Source: Duncaniella sp.
GTDB taxonomy: Bacteria; Bacteroidota; Bacteroidia; Bacteroidales; Muribaculaceae
Assembly (NCBI RefSeq): GCF_029054785.1
Contig: NZ_JAIDEN010000147.1
Span: 1-38,354 of the forward strand
Length of the DNA stretch: 38,354 nucleotides
Direction: 5' to 3'
This document shows positions 33,393 to 38,354 of the stretch, piece by piece. Position 1 is the first letter of the stretch. Each line of letters starts with the position of its first letter. The position numbers and the translations under genes are program-made. Below the pieces are notes generated by a model that did no database searches, was not told the DNA's origin, and saw only the letters and a program-made list of their open reading frames with translations.

Positions 33393-35552
33393 ATGAAGGT
33401 CTATCAAACAAACGAGATTAAAAACATTGCCTTGCTTGGTAGCAAAGGCTCAGGTAAAACCACACTCGCCGAAGCTATGCTCTACGAGTGTGGAGTTATA
33501 AAACGCCGCGGCACCATTGAAGGGAAAAACACTGTAAGTGATTCGTTTCCGGTTGAGAAAGAATATGGTTACAGCGTGTTCTCGACAGTTTTTTATGCAG
33601 AATTCCTTGGGAAGAAACTTAATGTGATAGACTGTCCCGGCGCAGACGATTTTGTCGGAAATGCGATCACCGCCCTTAATGTGACCGATACGGGTGTCAT
33701 CCTGATCAACTCGCAATATGGAGTCGAGGTCGGAACCCAGAACATATTCCGCACCACTCAATCATTGAAAAAGCCCGTTATCTTCGCTCTCAACCAGCTC
33801 GACGGCGACAAGGCCGACTATGAGAATGTAATGGAGCAGATGCGCGAACATTTCGGCAACAAGATCGTGGCCATCCAGTATCCCCTCCAGTGCGGCGCAG
33901 GGTTCAATGCCATGATTGACGTGCTGCTGATGAAAAAATATTCATGGGGACCCGACGGCGGCACCCCGACCATTGAGGATATTCCGGCAGAAGAAATGGA
34001 GAAAGCCAAAGAACTCCATCAGGCGCTCGTTGAAGCCGCTGCCGAGAATGACGAGACTCTCATGGAAAAATTCTTCGACCAGGGCCACCTGACAGAAGAC
34101 GAGATGCGCGAGGGTATCCGAAAAGGCCTGATCGACCGCTCGATCTATCCGGTGTTCTGCGTAAGCGCGGCCAAGGACATGGGTGTCCGCCGTATGATGG
34201 AATTCCTCGGCAATGTGGTGCCCTTCGTTGAAGATATGCCGGCTCCTGAAACATCTGAAGGTGTCGAAGTCAAGCCCGACAGCAACGGTCCTCTCTCGCT
34301 ATATTTCTTCAAGACAACCGTAGAGCCTCACATCGGCGAAGTCAGCTACTTCAAGGTAATGTCCGGCACTCTCACACCCGGAGTCGATCTCGAAAATGTC
34401 ACCCGCGGCTCACGCGAAAGAATAGCCCAGATCTATTGTGTCTGCGGCAGCATCAAGACTCAGGTCGACAAACTCTGCGCCGGTGATATCGGCGCTACCG
34501 TCAAACTGAAAGATGTCCGCACAGGCAACACCCTTGACGGCAAGGACTGCGATTACAGCTTTGATTTCATCCGCTTCCCCGAACCGAAATACCGCCGTGC
34601 GATCCGTCCGGTGACCGAGAGTGATTCTGAAAAACTCATGGGAATCCTCACCCGTATGCACGAAGAAGACCCGACGTGGGTAATCGAGCAGTCAAAAGAA
34701 CTGAAACAGATAATCCTGTCAGGACAGGGAGAATTCCACCTGCGCACACTGAAATGGCGCGTGGAAAACAACGACAAACTGCCGATCATCTTTGACGAAC
34801 CGCGCATCCCCTACCGCGAAACCATCACCAAAGCCGCACGTGCTGACTACCGCCACAAGAAACAGTCGGGTGGCGCAGGCCAGTTTGGCGAAGTGCATCT
34901 GATCATTGAACCATATACCGAAGGCATGCCTGCACCCGACACTTATAAGTTCGGCAATCAGGAATACAAGATGAGCGTCCGCGACACCCAGGAACTGCCG
35001 CTGGCATGGGGCGGCAAGCTCGTGGTCCACAACTGTATCGTCGGCGGTGCTATTGACGCCCGCTTCATCCCGGCAATCGTCAAAGGTCTGATGGACCGTA
35101 TGGAACAAGGACCGCTGACAGGAAGCTATGCCCGCGACGTGAGAGTATGCATCTATGACGGCAAAATGCACCCAGTTGATTCAAACGAAATCTCATTCCG
35201 TCTGGCAGGCCGCAACGCTTTCAGCGAAGCATTCCGCAACGCCAATCCCAAAGTGCTTGAACCGGTCTACGACGTTGAGGTCATGGTACCCGGCGATGTG
35301 ATGGGCGATGTAATGAGCGACCTTCAGGGCCGTCGTGCGATCATAATGGGTATGTCAAGCGACAATGGTTTTGAAAAGATCTCTGCCAGAGTGCCTCTGA
35401 AAGAAATGTCGTCGTACTCCACCGCATTGTCATCAATCACCGGCGGACGCTCGGCATTCACAATGAAATTTGCATCCTATGAGCTTGTTCCGGCTGATGT
35501 TCAGGAAAAACTCCTGAAAGAATATGCCGAAAAAGCACAATCAGAAGATTAG
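33393..35552 (+). CDS. fusA2: EF-G paralogue (EF-G2 type) with degenerate GTPase centre
   Basis: A 719-residue protein with all EF-G domains: the G domain, domain II (LSLYFFKTTVEPHIGEVSYFKVMSG), domain III (LTRMHEEDPTWVIEQ, LSGQGEFHLRTLKWRVE), domain IV (YRETITKAARADYRHKKQSGGAGQFGEV) and domain V (LEPVYDVEVMVPGDVMGDVMSDLQGRRA). The GTPase motifs are unusual. G1 is GSKGSGKT (16-23), G3 is DCPGA (80-84) where EF-G has DTPGH, so the catalytic His is Ala84, and G4 is NQLD (134-137) rather than NKMD. In Bacteroides thetaiotaomicron an EF-G2 paralogue lacking GTPase activity is reported to support translation during starvation and gut colonisation. This gene fits that type. Monocistronic, with a terminator at 35594-35630. 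Confidence 0.92.
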   Translation: MKVYQTNEIKNIALLGSKGSGKTTLAEAMLYECGVIKRRGTIEGKNTVSDSFPVEKEYGYSVFSTVFYAEFLGKKLNVIDCPGADDFVGNAITALNVTDTGVILINSQYGVEVGTQNIFRTTQSLKKPVIFALNQLDGDKADYENVMEQMREHFGNKIVAIQYPLQCGAGFNAMIDVLLMKKYSWGPDGGTPTIEDIPAEEMEKAKELHQALVEAAAENDETLMEKFFDQGHLTEDEMREGIRKGLIDRSIYPVFCVSAAKDMGVRRMMEFLGNVVPFVEDMPAPETSEGVEVKPDSNGPLSLYFFKTTVEPHIGEVSYFKVMSGTLTPGVDLENVTRGSRERIAQIYCVCGSIKTQVDKLCAGDIGATVKLKDVRTGNTLDGKDCDYSFDFIRFPEPKYRRAIRPVTESDSEKLMGILTRMHEEDPTWVIEQSKELKQIILSGQGEFHLRTLKWRVENNDKLPIIFDEPRIPYRETITKAARADYRHKKQSGGAGQFGEVHLIIEPYTEGMPAPDTYKFGNQEYKMSVRDTQELPLAWGGKLVVHNCIVGGAIDARFIPAIVKGLMDRMEQGPLTGSYARDVRVCIYDGKMHPVDSNEISFRLAGRNAFSEAFRNANPKVLEPVYDVEVMVPGDVMGDVMSDLQGRRAIIMGMSSDNGFEKISARVPLKEMSSYSTALSSITGGRSAFTMKFASYELVPADVQEKLLKEYAEKAQSED

Positions 35553-35593
35553 TAGATCCATCGAGCATTCTTCTACCTTAATATCTTCCACCG

Positions 35594-35630
35594 CAGGCTA
35601 TCGCGACTCTCCACCGCGATAGCCTGTTTT
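35594..35630 (+). terminator. Terminator of the EF-G2-type gene
   Basis: A perfect 12-bp stem (35594-35605 with 35615-35626, 9-nt loop) is followed by TTTT. Its T-run overlaps the -33 element of the mnmE promoter. Confidence 0.9.
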
Positions 35631-35658
35631 GCATGTTGGGAATAAATTACTAATTTTG
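35628..35658 (+). promoter_or_regulatory. Consensus promoter of mnmE
   Basis: TTTG (35628-35631), exactly 19 nt, TAATTTTG (35651-35658): a perfect TTTG-N19-TAnnTTTG match. The predicted transcription start falls at about 35662-35665, i.e. on the mnmE ATG (35664). Confidence 0.87.
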
Positions 35659-35663
35659 CATAT

Positions 35664-37070
35664 ATGTACCAGTATTTAGATTCCGACACTATCTGCGCCA
35701 TCTCTACCGCACCGGGCAGAGGAGGCATTGCCGTGGTTCGCGTCAGCGGCCCTGAGGCCGTCGGCATTGTCGACAGGATATGGCAAGGGAAAAAACTCTG
35801 CGAGGCAGGCTCCCACACCGCACATTTAGGCACCATCATAGATCCGGCGAATCCAGACGAACCTCTTGACACCGGAGTTGCAACCGTGTTTCGCGGTCCA
35901 CGGTCATTTACCGGAGAAGACGTTGTCGAAATCTCGGTCCACGGATCTGTCTGGATACAGCGCGAGCTGATCAACCTGCTGATTCGGACCGGTTGCCGCC
36001 TTGCCCAGCCAGGCGAATATACCCGCAGGGCCTTTGCCAATGGAAAACTTGACCTCGCACAGGCTGAAGCCGTGGCCGACGTGATCGCATCCTCATCACG
36101 CAGCGCCCATCGCCTTGCCGCCTCCCAGATGAGAGGCGATTTCTCAAAACGAATCGGATCTATCAGGGAGAAACTGATTGAAATAGCCTCCCTGCTGGAA
36201 CTGGAATTAGACTTTTCGGAGGAAGACGTTGAGTTCGCATCACGCCGACACTTGGCGGAACTGACCCAGGAACTTCATGGCAACATCAGCCGCCTGGCTG
36301 CGACATTCTCGACCGGAAGCGCCCTGAAAGACGGCATCCCGGTAGCCATTGTAGGCGAACCAAACGCAGGAAAATCCACTCTGCTCAACGCCCTGCTCAA
36401 CGAATCACGGGCAATCGTCAGCGATATTCCCGGAACCACACGAGACACGATCGAGGACACGATTGAAATCAACGGTGTGCTCTACCGCTTCATCGACACT
36501 GCCGGACTGCGCAAGACAAAAGACCATGTCGAAAATCTTGGTATCGAACGCTCCTACGAGGCTATCAACCGCGCCCGGATTGTTATCTGGCTGACAACTC
36601 CTGATATCTCCTCCGATAAACTCTCTGAGCTTCACTCGGAGATCACAAAGCATCTTGCAGAGGGCACCGCACTGCTCACAGTGCTCAACAAAACCGACCT
36701 GCTTGACCCGGCTGCAAACAGCCCTACTCTCTGCGCAGAATCACACATTGCCCCCACAGAGCCGATAAAAATCTCGGCTGCGACCGGTCACAACCTTGAT
36801 CAGCTCACCCAGGCGCTGCATGCACATTCAGGCGTTGACACATCCTCAGAAACCGATCTGATTGTAACCAATGCACGTCACTATGAAGCCCTCACCCACG
36901 CCGCCGAATCGTTGCAAAGGGTCCTTGACGGCCTTCAGGCCAACCTCTCCGGCGACTTCATAGCCCAGGATCTCCGCGAAACCATCCACCACCTCTCCGC
37001 CATCACCGGCACCATCACCACCACCGACCTCCTCACCTCCATCTTCGAAAACTTCTGCATCGGAAAGTGA
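35664..37070 (+). CDS. mnmE: tRNA uridine-5-carboxymethylaminomethyl(34) synthesis GTPase MnmE
   Basis: 468 residues, full length. The N-terminal folate-binding domain starts DTICAISTAPGRGGIAVVRVSGPEA and contains FTGEDVVEISVHGS and PGEYTRRAFANGKLDLAQAEAVADVI. The helical domain encloses a G domain (about 220-380) with GEPNAGKST (G1), DIPGTTRDTIED (G2), DTAGLR (G3) and NKTD (G4). The C-terminus is FCIGK, carrying the catalytic CxGK motif. With MnmG it modifies the wobble uridine of several tRNAs. The ATG is only 6 nt from the promoter -7 box, so the mRNA is probably leaderless. An integrative element begins just after it. Confidence 0.98.
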   Translation: MYQYLDSDTICAISTAPGRGGIAVVRVSGPEAVGIVDRIWQGKKLCEAGSHTAHLGTIIDPANPDEPLDTGVATVFRGPRSFTGEDVVEISVHGSVWIQRELINLLIRTGCRLAQPGEYTRRAFANGKLDLAQAEAVADVIASSSRSAHRLAASQMRGDFSKRIGSIREKLIEIASLLELELDFSEEDVEFASRRHLAELTQELHGNISRLAATFSTGSALKDGIPVAIVGEPNAGKSTLLNALLNESRAIVSDIPGTTRDTIEDTIEINGVLYRFIDTAGLRKTKDHVENLGIERSYEAINRARIVIWLTTPDISSDKLSELHSEITKHLAEGTALLTVLNKTDLLDPAANSPTLCAESHIAPTEPIKISAATGHNLDQLTQALHAHSGVDTSSETDLIVTNARHYEALTHAAESLQRVLDGLQANLSGDFIAQDLRETIHHLSAITGTITTTDLLTSIFENFCIGK

Positions 37071-37113
37071 CTATATAGTTAGAAACGATTACAAAATAGC
37101 ATAATCTATTAGT

Positions 37114-37142
37114 ATGGCACTCTTTACGGGGTGCCATTTTTG
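37114..37142 (+). terminator. Terminator of mnmE
   Basis: A 7-bp stem ATGGCAC/GTGCCAT (37114-37120 with 37131-37137) is followed by a T-run to 37142, 44 bp after the mnmE stop. Confidence 0.75.
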
Positions 37143-37193
37143 TTGCCGCATTTCTCGGTTTTAACCGTTTCTGCTCGATTTTACGCCCATTTT

Positions 37194-37213
37194 TGTATCC
37201 CGATTGTATCTCG
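37194..37213. repeat. Two 9-bp direct repeats with 11-bp period
   Basis: TGTATCCCG (37194-37202) and TGTATCTCG (37205-37213) differ at one base and are spaced 11 bp. They lie in the junction between mnmE and the integrative element and may be integrase arm sites. Confidence 0.6.
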
Positions 37214-37255
37214 TTACTCAATCGGGGCTAACCTGTCAGAGAGGCAGTAGAGGGT

Positions 37256-37292
37256 TTAGACATCCTTAGACACCAATAGACGCGGTTAGACA
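37256..37292. repeat. Four iteron-like repeats with exact 10-bp period
   Basis: TTAGACA at 37256, 37266 and 37286, with ATAGACG at 37276: four copies at exactly one helical turn. They sit 37 bp upstream of the four-HTH gene and are the likely binding array of that protein or of the integrase. Confidence 0.8.
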
Positions 37293-37328
37293 CTTTTAAC
37301 AGAAAATTAACAGAAATAACAACGTAAA

Positions 37329-38216
37329 ATGAGCAGTACAATCGAAATCACCAAGACCTGTGAATGGTGTGGCAGCACGTTCATAGCAAGAAAATGTACG
37401 ACACGTTATTGCTGTAAAAGATGCGCCGAACACTCCTACAAGGATGCGAAGCGCAAACAGCATGTCGAGCGTGAACAAGCCAAGGCATCAATGCCTCAAA
37501 TGAGCGATGACAAACGCCTATTCATAACTCCGGTTCAATGTGCCAGACTTCTCGGAGTATGTAGGGCTTCAATCTACAATTATCTCGCCGCTAATTCTAT
37601 CCCTTGTTTCCAGTTCAAGGGAAAAACTCTTATCAGCAGAAATAGCCTTGATTCTCTTTTCGATGGTTCACATCTTTATCAGTTACGTCCGGCAAAGGAG
37701 AAGCAACCTATAACGGAGTTCTATACCACAAAAGAGGTGCTGGAGAAATTCGGCATCAGTAATTCGTGGCTATTCAAGGCGACGAAAGAAAACAACTTCC
37801 CAAAGATAACCCAACGAGGAAAAACTCTGTGGAGCAAGCCGCACATCGAGCGGTTCTTTGCCAAGTCTGCCCCGAAAGAAGAAATTACCGAATGGTACAC
37901 GGCAGCGGAGATTCAGGAGCGTTATGGTATGACGCTCTCGGCAATCTACAATCTTGTCTCAAAAGAGAGAATCCCGAAAATGAAAGTTGGTTGCGAGGCC
38001 CGCTATTCGAAATGGCATTTCGACAAGGCGAAAGGTGTTGCTGTCAATGAGCCGGAGTACTATACGATTCCGGAAGCTATGGAAAAATACAGCATGACAC
38101 GCGACCAGATTTATCATTATGTAAAGACCTACGGCATAAGCAAAATCAAAGTCGGAAGAATCGTCAAAATATCAAAGCAAGAGCTTGATAATCTGTTTGC
38201 TCCACCCAAGATTTGA
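37329..38216 (+). CDS. Zinc-finger protein with four excisionase/MerR-like HTH repeats
   Basis: A 295-residue basic protein. The N-terminus has Cys11-x2-Cys14, Cys23, Cys28/29 and Cys32, a probable zinc-binding knuckle. Four similar segments follow: about 63-112 (LFITPVQCARLLGVCRASIYNYL), 129-178 (FYTTKEVLEKFGISNSWLFK), 186-235 (WYTAAEIQERYGMTLSAIYNLV) and 242-290 (YYTIPEAMEKYSMTRDQIYHYV). Each has the HTH_17 pattern: helix-turn-helix followed by a lysine-rich wing such as IPKMKVG or ISKIKVG. Proteins of this kind are found next to integrases in Bacteroidota mobile elements and are presumed recombination directionality or regulatory factors. A probable integrase starts 109 bp downstream. The exact role is not known. 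Confidence 0.82.
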   Translation: MSSTIEITKTCEWCGSTFIARKCTTRYCCKRCAEHSYKDAKRKQHVEREQAKASMPQMSDDKRLFITPVQCARLLGVCRASIYNYLAANSIPCFQFKGKTLISRNSLDSLFDGSHLYQLRPAKEKQPITEFYTTKEVLEKFGISNSWLFKATKENNFPKITQRGKTLWSKPHIERFFAKSAPKEEITEWYTAAEIQERYGMTLSAIYNLVSKERIPKMKVGCEARYSKWHFDKAKGVAVNEPEYYTIPEAMEKYSMTRDQIYHYVKTYGISKIKVGRIVKISKQELDNLFAPPKI

Positions 38217-38218
38217 CG

Positions 38219-38247
38219 CGGTGGAACTACGGTGGATTATCGGTGGG
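38219..38247. repeat. Three direct repeats with exact 11-bp period before the integrase
   Basis: CGGTGGA at 38219 and 38230 and CGGTGGG at 38241, with an inverted copy TCCACC at 38273-38278. They occupy the short gap between the HTH gene and the probable integrase start and look like arm-type recombinase or HTH-protein sites. Confidence 0.7.
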
Positions 38248-38325
38248 AATTACCCTTAACCGGGTGTCTGAGTCCACCATTTGAACACTACCTACCTTCG
38301 CATCAAATCTCTAAATCAAACGCGT

Positions 38326-38354
38326 ATGAATACATGCACCAAAGTTTTCCTTCG
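38326..38354 (+). CDS. Start of a probable tyrosine integrase, cut by the window end
   Basis: Only the first codons are present (MNTCTKVFL then an incomplete codon). Basic-hydrophobic starts of this kind (xxKVxLR) are common at the N-terminal arm-binding domain of Bacteroidota tyrosine recombinases. Position directly after the HTH gene and phased repeats supports the reading, but the sequence is too short to prove it. Confidence 0.38.

Noticed and set aside
1..38354. CRISPR arrays, rRNA genes, complete insertion sequences
   Set aside because: No regularly spaced long repeats with unique spacers, no rRNA-like sequence and no transposase were seen.

Overview
The window comes from a Bacteroidota chromosome, order Bacteroidales. 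The evidence is a SusC/SusD pair with a DUF5017 partner, several TTTG-N19/20-TAnnTTTG promoters of the Bacteroidales primary sigma factor, surface lipoproteins, and a PorE-like envelope protein. The gene mix and moderate GC suggest a gut Muribaculaceae-type lineage, but that family-level placement is inference.

Layout. (1) 1-248: a long imperfect palindrome and part of a recurring intergenic motif. (2) 249-18350: a tight, co-directional polysaccharide utilisation locus (PUL). It encodes a signal-less FAD-dependent oxidoreductase, SusC, SusD, a DUF5017 lipoprotein, two secreted tandem paralogues that look like mutarotase-like/toroid enzymes of no family I recognise, a protein with two complete SGNH esterase domains, and a PA14-containing GH3. 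It ends at a strong terminator. In the inferred scheme, SusCD/DUF5017 capture and import an esterified glycan, the SGNH protein de-esterifies it, the toroid proteins and GH3 cleave it, and the oxidoreductase acts on a sugar product in the cytoplasm. (3) 18586-20260: a tiny rubredoxin gene, then a scarred zone next to tRNA-Arg(UCU) holding a broken hicA-like remnant and a 5'-truncated AlbA/Schlafen-type ATP-binding protein. (4) 20261-25739: a secreted small envelope protein, a LysE-type exporter, a CBM9-like protein, diaminopimelate dehydrogenase, and the pta-ackA acetate pathway. (5) 25936-35552: a PorE-like OmpA lipoprotein, the GTPase TypA/BipA, a lone iron/cobalamin-type ABC ATPase, an anchored NUC1 nuclease, an fdtA-fdtB amino-sugar pair, and an EF-G paralogue whose catalytic switch-II histidine is replaced by alanine. 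(6) 35664-37070: mnmE, with a perfect promoter that places the start codon at about +1. (7) 37071-38354: the left end of an integrative element. It has helically phased direct repeats, a zinc-finger protein carrying four excisionase-like HTH repeats, and the first codons of a probable tyrosine integrase.

The observations most worth following up are the PUL's unusual enzyme set, the GTPase-defective EF-G2-type factor, the two promoters that imply leaderless mRNAs (LysE family and mnmE), and the four-HTH/iteron module at the right end.
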